From IMG/VR virus record IMGVR_UViG_3300011118_000041, positions 1-20,502 of that record: DNA of 20,502 nt; one strand, given 5' to 3'. The notes under the pieces are model-generated. The model had not been told where the DNA came from and searched no databases. It saw only the letters and a list, made by a program, of their open reading frames with translations. Shown piece after piece: positions 7,669-15,488 of the stretch. The translations under genes were made by a program, and so were the position numbers. Positions within the stretch are counted from its first letter, which is position 1. Each line of letters starts with the position of its first letter. The stretch is from a virus.

Positions 7669-8580
7669 ATGCCAGCTCTTCCTACAGTAGTTACTGATTA
7701 TCTAACCGCCGTAAAAGACGCGTTGACTACAGGCCCTGCTTTGGATAACAATGTGCCACCAGCAACTCATGCCGGTGCTCAGAATTACCTTCGCGCACAA
7801 GATATGTCCACTGTTCTTGATTTGCTTCAAGATGCATTGTCACAGTCTTCAGCACTTACAGCAGTAGGCGGCACTGTCCGTGGTGTTGTTGACGGTGCAG
7901 CAACCTTCGTAGCAGGCACACAGGTAGGTAATACCGTTGTGTTTGACGGTAACATCACTGCCTCTCTGGCAGGTGAGTCGCGTCGAGTAGCAGTTAACGA
8001 CACTACCACGCTTACCTTCGAAGGCGACGACCTCCCAGCAGCACCAGCCGCTGGAGACACGTACACCATTCAGGGAACTATGTTCTCTGAGTTTGTAGAC
8101 GCTCTTCGTGAAGGCAAAGGCCTTGCCGATGCCCCAGCTGGTAGCGTATACGGTGCAGACCGTCTAGCTATCGGAGGCATTATCAAGGGTGTAGAGGTTC
8201 TAGGCTCCACCGTTGCAGAGCGCAACATTGGCCGTCCTGGTCTTACCTCTCTAGCAGGCTCCACGGACACCGTGGTTCTTCTAGCAGACTCAGACTACCG
8301 CATTGACCAGTTCAAGGGCATGCGAGTAGTAGTTACTGCAAGAGGCGAGGGCATCGTAGTTAGCAGCAATGAGAACTCCGTGACACTTCGTGGCCCAATG
8401 GCAGCTGCCGCACAGGCAGGCGATGCTGTTGCAATCACCGTTCCAGTGAACGACTTTGGTGGTACATCCGCTCCAAAGATTCTAACCCATCCAGGTGCGC
8501 AGCCAGGCGAAAACGCCTATCTTGCTACCCTCATCGACCAGTTGCAGACTCTGGTAGCAGCGTTTACGCTTCCTACCTAA
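7669..8580 (+). CDS. Tail-associated structural protein, function unknown
   Basis: I do not recognise this 303-residue protein as a named family. The N-terminal ~60 residues look helical (YLTAVKDALTTGPALDNN, then MSTVLDLLQDALSQ). Two copies of the same small beta module found in the sheath follow: residues about 68-135 (TTTLTFEGDDLPAAPAAGD) and 197-258 (SVTLRGPMAAAAQAGD). A Gly/Pro-rich stretch and a C-terminal helix (AYLATLIDQLQTLVAAFTL) close it. It has a strong SD (AAGGAG, 8 bases before ATG) and lies between sheath and tube, which implies a virion role, perhaps sheath-associated or tail-surface. It is the last gene before a hairpin with a U-tract, so it and the sheath may share one transcript end. 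No signal peptide or catalytic motif is visible. Confidence 0.6.
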   Translation: MPALPTVVTDYLTAVKDALTTGPALDNNVPPATHAGAQNYLRAQDMSTVLDLLQDALSQSSALTAVGGTVRGVVDGAATFVAGTQVGNTVVFDGNITASLAGESRRVAVNDTTTLTFEGDDLPAAPAAGDTYTIQGTMFSEFVDALREGKGLADAPAGSVYGADRLAIGGIIKGVEVLGSTVAERNIGRPGLTSLAGSTDTVVLLADSDYRIDQFKGMRVVVTARGEGIVVSSNENSVTLRGPMAAAAQAGDAVAITVPVNDFGGTSAPKILTHPGAQPGENAYLATLIDQLQTLVAAFTLPT

Positions 8581-8591
8581 AGTAATATTTG

Positions 8592-8650
8592 GCAGCCTGG
8601 GGGTGGATAGTCGTCCCCTCCTTGAAGCCCCTGGGCCTGCTTTTTCTTTC
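8592..8650 (+). terminator. Intrinsic terminator-like hairpin between sheath region and tail tube gene
   Basis: GCAGCCTGGGGG (8592-8603) pairs with CCCCTGGGCCTGC (8628-8640), giving about 12 pairs with two G-U wobbles and one bulged C at 8636. CTTTTTCTTTC follows at once. The loop contains a second C tract (8615-8618) that could also pair with the G tract at 8599-8603, so two structures compete. It lies in the longest intergenic gap of the window (8581-8695). It should end or reduce transcription, or protect the 3' end of the upstream mRNA. Which of these occurs is not visible. Confidence 0.75.
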
Positions 8651-8695
8651 TGGCTTTAGTCCGCAATCAGTGTTATAGTATATTAGGAGTTTATA

Positions 8696-9118
8696 ATGGC
8701 GTCACAAACATTCTCAGGAGCGAGAGCTATCTTCCTGGTCAATGGTGCAGCCGTTGGTTTCGCAGGTGGCGTTTCCGGCGAGGAAATGATCGACTATGAG
8801 CCTATTGACGTACTCAATTTGCTCGAAGTTCGTGAACACGTACCAGTAGCCTACAGAACCAGCTTGAATGCTCAGATCTTTAGAGTCGTTGGCGACTCTC
8901 TCAAGGCGCAGGGAATCCTCCCTGTCCAGAGTGACATCATCACGTCCGGCGACCTAGAGGCCGCTATTCAGGACAGTGTGACTGCCAACACCGTACAGCT
9001 TTTCCAGGGCGTTCGATGCGCTGGTCATAGCTTCGATATCACAGCCCGAGGCGTCGTTCAGGAGAACGTTCCGTTCGTCGCTATCCGCGTGATTGACGAG
9101 TTCGAGAATCCAGTATAA
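8696..9118 (+). CDS. Tail tube protein
   Basis: The 140-residue protein is the expected size for a tube subunit. Hexameric rings of it stack to form the inner tail tube, through which DNA passes. Recognisable features are the N-terminal SGARAIFLVNGAAVGFAGGV strand pair, then GEEMIDYEPIDVLNLLEVRE with EHVPVAYR, and a C-terminal strand VPFVAIRVIDEFENPV. This matches tail tubes of contractile phages that follow the sheath gene. Its SD (TTAGGAG, 6 bases before ATG) is strong. It follows a terminator-like hairpin by about 45 bases, so its transcription needs read-through or its own promoter. A long gap (9119-9212) separates it from the chaperone gene. Assignment is by pattern and position and is solid. 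Confidence 0.88.
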   Translation: MASQTFSGARAIFLVNGAAVGFAGGVSGEEMIDYEPIDVLNLLEVREHVPVAYRTSLNAQIFRVVGDSLKAQGILPVQSDIITSGDLEAAIQDSVTANTVQLFQGVRCAGHSFDITARGVVQENVPFVAIRVIDEFENPV

Positions 9119-9153
9119 ACTGGGTCGAACTTAGATATGATTAGGAGATCCTC

Positions 9154-9207
9154 ATGCTGCCCCAATGCTGGAGTGGCATGAGAAGTTCTCTATTTATAAG
9201 AGGGTAA
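9154..9207 (+). CDS. 17-codon leader-like ORF before the tail assembly chaperone
   Basis: AGGAG at 9143-9147 lies 6 bases before ATG 9154, an ideal SD. The ORF encodes MLPQCWSGMRSSLFIRG and stops at TAA 9205-9207, five bases before the preferred chaperone ATG at 9213. The chaperone's own SD-like AGAGGG falls inside its last codons, so translation of the peptide could expose or couple the chaperone start. It may instead be the remains of a longer chaperone N-terminus. One extra C in the CCCC run at 9160-9163 would put this ATG in frame with the chaperone (MLPPMLEWHEKF...). No homolog is recognised. Confidence 0.35.
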   Translation: MLPQCWSGMRSSLFIRG

Positions 9208-9212
9208 CATTG

Positions 9213-9686
9213 ATGGATAATCTACTGCATACCTTTAGCGTTGATGTGTATTCCGAACAGGATGCAACGCGCTATCAAGGTACATTTACGACTAAGAAGC
9301 TAACAATCAAGACCATGACCCAGCTTGGCGTTCGAAGAAGCCAGCTATGTGGCGGTCTTCACTACGACGAAGATAACCCAGGCCAGGGCCTAGACGCTAC
9401 TACCTACTCGATCAACAGCATGATCGCTCATCTAGAGGTCTCTCTCGTTGACGTTCCTATCTGGTGGGACCTGGACAAGATTACAGACATCTCTGTATTG
9501 TCTGAGGTCTACAAGGAGGTTGCTCGTTTCGAGAGTAACTTTTCGAGATCAAGGAATGCCGCTCAAGACGGAAGACCTGTTGCTAGCGGCCAAGGAAGTG
9601 GCCAAGCGCAGGGTTCTGGAGCCAACGTTGGTGGAGAGCCTCAGCCAGTGGTGGGAGGAGAAGTTCAAGCTTCCCTCGAACCATGA
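9213..9686 (+). CDS. Tail assembly chaperone, upstream frame (gpG-like)
   Basis: In long-tailed phages this protein and its frameshifted extension coat the tape measure protein before the tube assembles; they are absent from the finished virion. I start it at ATG 9213 because AGAGGG lies 8 bases upstream and the protein then begins MDNLLHTFSVDVYSEQ. An in-frame ATG at 9165 lacks a well-placed SD. Residues 1-110 look folded: YQGTFTTKKLTIKTMTQLGV, an INSMIAHLEVSLVDVP strand, then DISVLSEVYKEVARFE. From about residue 111 the sequence turns into a Gly/Gln-rich tail (ASGQGSGQAQGSG) that ends in SLEP. That tail overlaps the next frame and is probably shaped by it. The product would be 157 aa unshifted, or about 278 aa when the ribosome shifts +1 near 9540. 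Confidence 0.8.
   Translation: MDNLLHTFSVDVYSEQDATRYQGTFTTKKLTIKTMTQLGVRRSQLCGGLHYDEDNPGQGLDATTYSINSMIAHLEVSLVDVPIWWDLDKITDISVLSEVYKEVARFESNFSRSRNAAQDGRPVASGQGSGQAQGSGANVGGEPQPVVGGEVQASLEP
9540..9546 (+). other. Candidate +1 programmed ribosomal frameshift site
   Basis: The upstream frame reads AAC TTT TCG. The four Ts at 9540-9543 let a Phe tRNA on TTT (9540-9542) re-pair perfectly with TTT at 9541-9543. The next codon is then CGA in the downstream chaperone frame. A perfect SD-like AAGGAGGT (9513-9520) lies about 20 bases upstream. A small GGCCA/TGGCC hairpin (9588-9603) lies downstream. Both are at unusual distances for known stimulators. The exact slip point is inferred; a -2 shift would give the same frame. 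Confidence 0.5.
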
Positions 9687-10050
9687 GTTGTTTCAGGAAT
9701 GCTCTGTATATGAGCTGGCTGTAAAGTTTTGGGAAGACCACTACCGCAAGGACCCACTCGCTGTTTACCGTAACGCTGATGGTGAAGTACAGTTTGTAAA
9801 GACTGGCGACCCCCTCATCGACAAGTGGGAACAAGAACTTGCAGATGGCAAGACACCAGATTACCTTGAGGCCTTTACTCAGGACGAGATAAACCGCCTC
9901 AACCAGATGAGACTTCGAGCAGTTGATCGCTTCAACAAGCCTGCAAATCGCTCGAAACAGACCATAGGAGAAGCCACCGCTATAGCGGCGCAAGAGGCTA
10001 TACAGGCTACTCCTCTAAGATATAAGCGTTTCAAAGACTCCCCAGATTAA
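9556..10050 (+). CDS. Tail assembly chaperone, downstream frame (gpT-like extension)
   Basis: This frame is +1 relative to the upstream chaperone and is open well before 9556, so it is probably expressed mainly as a fusion through the frameshift. It reads MPLKTEDLLLAAKEVAKR, then LEPTLVESLSQWWEEKFKLP, SVYELAVKFWEDHYRKDPLA, DPLIDKWEQELADGKTPDY and a basic C-terminus ending RFKDSPD. The charged, helical character and position directly before the tape measure gene match the T part of G/GT pairs. An independent start at ATG 9556 is possible but weak: AAGGA abuts it with no spacing, and the good SD at 9513-9520 is 35 bases away. ORF length from 9556 is 164 aa; the part joined by the shift is 168 aa. 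No stop or damage is visible, so this is not a pseudogene. Confidence 0.78.
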   Translation: MPLKTEDLLLAAKEVAKRRVLEPTLVESLSQWWEEKFKLPSNHELFQECSVYELAVKFWEDHYRKDPLAVYRNADGEVQFVKTGDPLIDKWEQELADGKTPDYLEAFTQDEINRLNQMRLRAVDRFNKPANRSKQTIGEATAIAAQEAIQATPLRYKRFKDSPD

Positions 10051-10062
10051 TAGGAACACACG

Positions 10063-12000
10063 TTGGCAGACGACACCCATAAGATTGCGTTAGAACTGGT
10101 CCTTGAGGGCCAGCAACAGATCGACCAAGGCCTAAAGAAGGTTGCTAAGGATACCGCTACCTTTGGCAGTGTTTCTAAGCGTCTGGAAAAGCAGTCTATT
10201 CGTCATGCCAAGGAGCGTTCTAAGCTAGAGGATAAGTGGAACAGTCCTAAAGCCAAGAAGAAGCTCATCAACGATGAGAAGGCTGTCAACACCCAGCTCA
10301 AAGAGCGTATAGCTCTTATACGCAAGCAGGGTGCAGAAGTCGATAAGCTCGCTCGTAAGATGGAGCGTGTAGCTAACGGCCAAGACGCCAACGACCCAAG
10401 AAACGATCCGAGAGGTCGTAGGAGCCTAGGCAGAGGCATACGTAGAGCTGCAGGCGGAGCTGCACTCGCAGCAGCCGGTGCAGGTATTGGTTTGATGTCT
10501 AGCCAGATTCGTCAGGGCTACGCACAGCACATGCAGTACGGCATGGGCCGCGCCGGTATGATGGGCTCTGGTGCCACTACTGCAGGTCTCGACGCTGTAC
10601 TAGGTCAGGGCACTAAGCTAGGCTACGACAAACTACAGGGCGTCCAGCAGGCTAGAGCGGTTGCTATGGCTACTGGTAACTACAAAGCTACCACGACAGC
10701 GCAGGAACTCACTCGTAGCACCATGCTAGACATGGGACAGTCTACAGGGCTGATGGGACAGTTAACTCAGGCTGGTGGCGGTTTTGGAGGCGCGGAAGGT
10801 AACGCAGGTAGCAAGCAGCTACAGAAGATCATTACGCTAGGCTTTAGCGCTGGTATCAGCAAGGCTCGTCTTCCAGAGTTTATCCAAGGTGCTACAGGCG
10901 TTATCAAGGCACAGGCAGCTCGTCAGGGCGGCAACATTGACTCTGTAGGCTATGCTTCTGTTCTTCAAGCTATGGGCGCTAGCGGTGCTTCAGGCCTGCA
11001 AGGTGCTCGTGGCGCATCTGTATTTCAACGGTTGAATGAATCTATCGTAAAGCCAGGCGGCGGTGAAGCTGGTCAGGCTATGATGCTTCAGGCTTTCGGC
11101 TTTGGTAAGCCAGGCGGAGGCTCCAGTTACTACGAAGCTATACAGCGTCAGGAAGAGGGCGCTACTCCCGAGAACGTCAAGGCTATGTTTGCCGAGTTCG
11201 GTAAACAGAAGGGTGGCGGAGAGGCTCAGATTCTTGCTCTCAAGGGTGTGACCGGTCTAAATACCACTGTGCTTGAGGAGCTTAGAGACGTAGCAGCGAC
11301 TATGGAAGGTCCTGCTAGAGACGAAAAGCTACAGTCGATTCTAGACAAAGCTCAGGAGACGCCCGAAAGTCGTGCAGCAGATGGCATCGACGAGCTTGGA
11401 GATATGGCCAAGCAAGCGGCTATCGTCACTAACCACTCCCTCACTATAGGAGCACAAGTTGCCGAGTCTGTAAAGGCTATGCAGCTAGCTCTAAATGAGA
11501 TGGTTACACAGCTTATGCCTTTTGCTATAAAGGTGTTGGAAGCCATTGCACTGATAATGAAAGAGGTTGCCAACCTTATGGGCGGAGGCTTGGAGGGTAC
11601 CAACTTAGACGCAGATATTTTCGGTATCAAGAGGAGAACCGATCCTGAAACTGGTGAAGTCGCCACAAACTTCAAGGGCGACACAGTGGGAGAGTACGAC
11701 GTTGCTAATCTTACGGGTGGCGACAAGTATAATAAGGTGGAGAGAAAAGCTATCAACGAAATCAATAAGAAGTATGCGGTTGCGCAAATCGGCTACGATA
11801 TGGCTATGAAAGCTGACCCCGAAGCTCAGAATGCCGCAGACGCTAAGTATCTTACTTTGTTCGAGCCAGGAGGCCTGTTCTTCGAAGAGTTCCAGGCACA
11901 GAAAGCGATCGCGTTGGCCCAGCTTGAAGCAACTAAAGAAGCTAGCGCTACAGCTGCTGCAGCTGCTAAGTCCCCTGTTCCGCCAGGGATAGCTAGGTAA
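10063..12000 (+). CDS. Tail tape measure protein
   Basis: This protein sets tail length and is ejected through the tube ahead of DNA. The start is TTG at 10063, with AGGA 7 bases upstream and a sensible N-terminus (ADDTHKIALELVLEG). Residues about 15-110 are highly charged and helical, likely coiled coil. Residues 127-146 form a Gly/Ala-rich hydrophobic segment (RRAAGGAALAAAGAGIGLMS), followed by a long Gly/Gln/Met-rich region. A second hydrophobic stretch at about 485-510 (LMPFAIKVLEAIALIMKEV) could insert in a membrane. The C-terminus is helical and ends in an Ala-rich tail. At 645 residues it is short for its class and predicts a fairly short tail by the usual proportionality. It follows the chaperones, as expected. 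No muralytic domain is seen here; that role appears to sit in the next gene. Confidence 0.88.
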   Translation: MADDTHKIALELVLEGQQQIDQGLKKVAKDTATFGSVSKRLEKQSIRHAKERSKLEDKWNSPKAKKKLINDEKAVNTQLKERIALIRKQGAEVDKLARKMERVANGQDANDPRNDPRGRRSLGRGIRRAAGGAALAAAGAGIGLMSSQIRQGYAQHMQYGMGRAGMMGSGATTAGLDAVLGQGTKLGYDKLQGVQQARAVAMATGNYKATTTAQELTRSTMLDMGQSTGLMGQLTQAGGGFGGAEGNAGSKQLQKIITLGFSAGISKARLPEFIQGATGVIKAQAARQGGNIDSVGYASVLQAMGASGASGLQGARGASVFQRLNESIVKPGGGEAGQAMMLQAFGFGKPGGGSSYYEAIQRQEEGATPENVKAMFAEFGKQKGGGEAQILALKGVTGLNTTVLEELRDVAATMEGPARDEKLQSILDKAQETPESRAADGIDELGDMAKQAAIVTNHSLTIGAQVAESVKAMQLALNEMVTQLMPFAIKVLEAIALIMKEVANLMGGGLEGTNLDADIFGIKRRTDPETGEVATNFKGDTVGEYDVANLTGGDKYNKVERKAINEINKKYAVAQIGYDMAMKADPEAQNAADAKYLTLFEPGGLFFEEFQAQKAIALAQLEATKEASATAAAAAKSPVPPGIAR

Positions 12001-12005
12001 TTGCT

Positions 12006-15000
12006 ATGTCTGCTATAATTGAAGGCGCTCCATTTACGGACATAATCAACGGATCCCTAGGAAAAGATGGGGTCAGAAGATACAAGACTAGATGCAAGAT
12101 CCTGGTAGACAGTCATAACGCCGAGTCTGGTCAAGGCCCAGGCGCTGGCCGTTCCTTGGTGATTCAGGACGATGTATACTCTGTAGAGACCAGTAAGACT
12201 ATCAAGGGTGCAGGGCAGGCGACCGTTAGTCTCATTCCAGGTGACAACTACCTGAATCTAATCTTTCCTAACGACTATATCAATATCTACTTCGATATTG
12301 GTGACGGGTCTGGGTGGACTCGTACATTCTTCGGATTCGTGGACCGTATTGAGGAGAACTACTCAGTGTCGGGTAACGGTAACCCTGTCACTACGTTCCG
12401 CCTCATATGCACTGACTTCTACAAGGCGTTTGACCGAACGCAGATCTATTTCAACCCGCAGCTCGCCCTTCGCCCCGACTTCGCTAACTACGACTTCGCT
12501 GAGGCAAATATCGGTGGCCTGTCTCTTATGACGCGCGGTATCGTGGCCGGTGGGTCTCCTCCAGACGTTATCACTAACCTGGTGTTGCTTCTTATTGGGT
12601 TTGGAACACAGTTTAGGCTTCCCGCTACTTACAACCCCGGCGATACTCAGGTGCGTCTTAGAAAGCGCAGAGCTGAACTTGTTTATGGTAAGCTAAGCCC
12701 GGAAGCCTTAGAGTCGCTGTCTGCAGTAGGTAACGACTACACTAAGCTAGAGGCCGAGGCCAGAGCAGAAGCTAACCGTACTTGGGATAGTTACAGGGCT
12801 GGTAGGATTCAGAAAGAGGACGAACGAATCCAGTTGTTGTCTAAGAATACCGGACAGCCGGATCCTTCTAAGCTTGATGGCGATCAAGCTATTACCGTTC
12901 TTCAAGATATCATCATCAGGCAACAGCTTACTCCTAATGAAAAGGAGAGAGGACTGACAGGGGGTTTAGATAGCCTTACAGAAGCTAACGTCAGTCAGCT
13001 AAAAAGCATTTCTACCGAGACCTCTTTCTTGACCGACATTCTCGATGTATTCACCTTTGTAGAGCGCCGCTCCATTGATGGATACATGATTGGGTACCCT
13101 GTTTGGCAGAAGCAGGGAAGCCTAATGCAGATCCTTAGGGCTTTCTCCAATGAGTCCATCAATGAGATGTTCTTCGATCTGCGCCCACTTAGCTCCTCTG
13201 GAGCTGACCACTCCGTCTCTGAGGAACCTGTAGAAGGTGCCTACTCTCGTCTCGCAGATGACAAGAGCGGAAACATAGATGATGATGAGGCAGCCCCTCC
13301 AGGAATCACCTACATCCCAGCTCTGGTTATGCGTGAGTATCCGTTCAGTACCATCGAGGGTCTTGACCTCACCGATGTCAAGCTTGAGCTGATAACTAAA
13401 ACAGACACGCAAGATTATATTGGCCCACTGTTCTTTGGTTCCTTGTTTGACCGCAAGGCCAATACTGCTGGCCGTCATGTTATAGAGCACGACAACATTA
13501 ATGTTGCGGATAAAGCGGAGGGTGTTTCCACTGTAAAGGGTAGGAAGCACCTAGACGTAGCTGTTATCTCCGAGACTGAGGTGATGAAAACTGCACTAGG
13601 TAGAAGTGATAATGATCACTTCAACTTGTTTGAGTTTTGGTCCGACGATGTTCTTGGATCAGACAACAAGTTCTACATGAAGGACATGCTTCCTATCATT
13701 ACTCCTATCCATATCATTAGAAATGGTATAAGAGTAAACACCGTTACTACGAGAGCTGCTCGCTTCAGTGTAGACGCAATAAGCAAAACTACTCCTCCAG
13801 CGGAACACCCCACAGCTGACCAATCTCCTGACGAGATCCCTGAGGCCAGCGTCATTCAGTCCCCTATCTGGCCCGCCAATCCCACCTACGTTAGGTACTA
13901 CAACAGTAGTCCTCAGGCTGCGTGGGGATACCGTCCTAAGCCTAAGCCGCTTCCCGCAGACCAGTCAAAGGGTCCACAGGCCTGGGTATTCCACCAAGGT
14001 ATTGATATCACTAAGAGGCCATATGCAAACGTCGGCGTACCGGCGCAGGCAGGTTGGTCCGATCCCATTCCTGTCAAGGCAATAGCTGATGGCTGGGTTG
14101 TTGCTTCTTTCCCAGACGGCTGTACTGATGGTTACGGTAACTGTGTAGTTATCAAACACGATCTTACGACTCCAGGCGGAACACACATAGGTATACGTTA
14201 CTCTGTCTATGCCCACCTAGACAGCCGAGCAGTGGGAGCTAACCCCAAAGTGCCTAAGGCCAAGTCTAAGAGTAAATTCGCTTCCAAGGAGTGTCCAGGG
14301 GTGAGCGGCGGTATGCAGAAGCCTCAGTTCATCGAGCGCGGCACCGTTGTAGGTTACATGGGCAATACCGGTTTCACGGCTAAGAAGAACGACCGCTTCC
14401 ACCTGCACTTCGAGATCTGCAGAGATTGGCCGCCTAGAAACGACGCAGTTACTGCTAGAATTCCTTTCACCACAACCCCTCAAGGCGACCCAAAGCCAGA
14501 CCCTCCTGTGGTTGGCGGGAACTTGTTCGATGAGACCGGTGAGAGTACTTTCCGAATGGAACAAGCTAAACAGAATAGTTGTGACCCATTCCAGTTCTTT
14601 CAGTTGTTTGGCATCAACCTACAGACCTTCCTAAACAGCGCCCAGCCTGCAGAAGACGCAGGTGAAGTAGAGCCTGATGATAGTGACCAGGGAGGAAACA
14701 CTCCTGAAGAGCTTGCAAACTATCCTAAGACAGATGTCAAGGCTACGACCGGCGCTGAGATGGCTACTGAGGCGGATCCTAAGCCAACTACATCGCAGAA
14801 GCAAGTGGTTGACGGCTCTGACTCTCGTAAGCAGATTCTTCGCTGGGCTCTTTTGCAAGACCACTGGTACCAGCACAATCTTGAGTACCTATCCGGTACT
14901 GTGCAGATGCGTGGCGCTCCTGAGATTCGCGTAGGATATCGTCTAGATATGCACGAACGTCGCATGAGTTACTACGTCGAGGGTGTCAACCACTCTTGGA

Positions 15001-15488
15001 AGTTCCCTAACAACATGTCTAGTACCTTGCGCGTCACGCGAGGACAGCCTAATCATCCTTTCCCAATCTACGTTTACCCTGCCTATGAACAGATGAACGC
15101 CACTAAGGATCAGCGAAAAACTGGTAGAAGTCGCTTAGCTACATACTTTGTGACTCCCGATCCTGTAGCAATTCGTCGTTCTATATTCCTTAGAGACGGA
15201 GGAGCAGCTGTTGGTGGCGGTGAAGGCAACAGCCTTCTGGGTTCAGGAGCAGACGCAAAGAACTCTGTAGATGATATAGATTCTATTGAGTTCGATAAGG
15301 ACAGCCGCATTTCGACTAAGTATGACGAGCTAGTAAGTCCCGCAGGTTCTTATGAACTTACTAAGCGTATGGAGGACGGAGCCGTGGATGAAAACGAGGG
15401 TGAGAATGACCAGCCTCGCACCGACACTGTTTCCGGTACCGATGCTCGCTTCACAGATCTGAAGGATCCTACGGGGAAGACTAAATGA
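12006..15488 (+). CDS. Baseplate hub protein with embedded M23 zinc endopeptidase
   Basis: The N-terminal ~210 residues resemble gp27/gpD-like hubs, which adapt the tube to the spike: strands such as DDVYSVETSKTIKGAGQATV and TFFGFVDRIEENYSV. A charged helical insertion follows (about 225-330), then further hub-like sequence (340-560). Residues about 640-830 form an M23 (LytM-type) peptidase. The signature residues are H663 and D667 (HQGID), H737 (YAHL), and H799 and H801 (HLHFE). By family knowledge H663, D667 and H801 bind zinc and H737/H799 take part in catalysis. Cysteines C706 and C713 flank the GYGN loop, with C763 and C805 elsewhere in the domain. A hub-like beta domain returns at about 940-1035. 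The enzyme would cut peptidoglycan peptide cross-links during penetration. It starts 6 bases after the tape measure stop with a weak SD (AGGT). Its stop overlaps the next start (ATGA). Confidence 0.88.
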   Translation: MSAIIEGAPFTDIINGSLGKDGVRRYKTRCKILVDSHNAESGQGPGAGRSLVIQDDVYSVETSKTIKGAGQATVSLIPGDNYLNLIFPNDYINIYFDIGDGSGWTRTFFGFVDRIEENYSVSGNGNPVTTFRLICTDFYKAFDRTQIYFNPQLALRPDFANYDFAEANIGGLSLMTRGIVAGGSPPDVITNLVLLLIGFGTQFRLPATYNPGDTQVRLRKRRAELVYGKLSPEALESLSAVGNDYTKLEAEARAEANRTWDSYRAGRIQKEDERIQLLSKNTGQPDPSKLDGDQAITVLQDIIIRQQLTPNEKERGLTGGLDSLTEANVSQLKSISTETSFLTDILDVFTFVERRSIDGYMIGYPVWQKQGSLMQILRAFSNESINEMFFDLRPLSSSGADHSVSEEPVEGAYSRLADDKSGNIDDDEAAPPGITYIPALVMREYPFSTIEGLDLTDVKLELITKTDTQDYIGPLFFGSLFDRKANTAGRHVIEHDNINVADKAEGVSTVKGRKHLDVAVISETEVMKTALGRSDNDHFNLFEFWSDDVLGSDNKFYMKDMLPIITPIHIIRNGIRVNTVTTRAARFSVDAISKTTPPAEHPTADQSPDEIPEASVIQSPIWPANPTYVRYYNSSPQAAWGYRPKPKPLPADQSKGPQAWVFHQGIDITKRPYANVGVPAQAGWSDPIPVKAIADGWVVASFPDGCTDGYGNCVVIKHDLTTPGGTHIGIRYSVYAHLDSRAVGANPKVPKAKSKSKFASKECPGVSGGMQKPQFIERGTVVGYMGNTGFTAKKNDRFHLHFEICRDWPPRNDAVTARIPFTTTPQGDPKPDPPVVGGNLFDETGESTFRMEQAKQNSCDPFQFFQLFGINLQTFLNSAQPAEDAGEVEPDDSDQGGNTPEELANYPKTDVKATTGAEMATEADPKPTTSQKQVVDGSDSRKQILRWALLQDHWYQHNLEYLSGTVQMRGAPEIRVGYRLDMHERRMSYYVEGVNHSWKFPNNMSSTLRVTRGQPNHPFPIYVYPAYEQMNATKDQRKTGRSRLATYFVTPDPVAIRRSIFLRDGGAAVGGGEGNSLLGSGADAKNSVDDIDSIEFDKDSRISTKYDELVSPAGSYELTKRMEDGAVDENEGENDQPRTDTVSGTDARFTDLKDPTGKTK

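Noticed and set aside
8671-8690. Extended -10-like TGTTATAGT before the tail tube gene
   Set aside because: It matches an extended -10 well, but transcription would start about at the SD (8685-8689), leaving no proper leader, and there is no convincing -35. A promoter here would make sense after the terminator but cannot be supported.
9165-9212. ATG at 9165 as the start of the upstream chaperone
   Set aside because: It is in frame but has no SD at working distance (AGGAG is 17 bases away). ATG 9213 has AGAGGG 8 bases upstream and gives a better N-terminus.
9448-9555. ATG at 9448 as the start of the downstream chaperone
   Set aside because: No SD, and the first ~30 residues are a shadow of the folded part of the upstream chaperone. 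The protein-like sequence begins near 9541-9556.
12298-12531. 77-codon + strand frame inside the hub gene
   Set aside because: It is an out-of-frame, Arg/Ser/Thr-rich shadow of a well-supported coding region.
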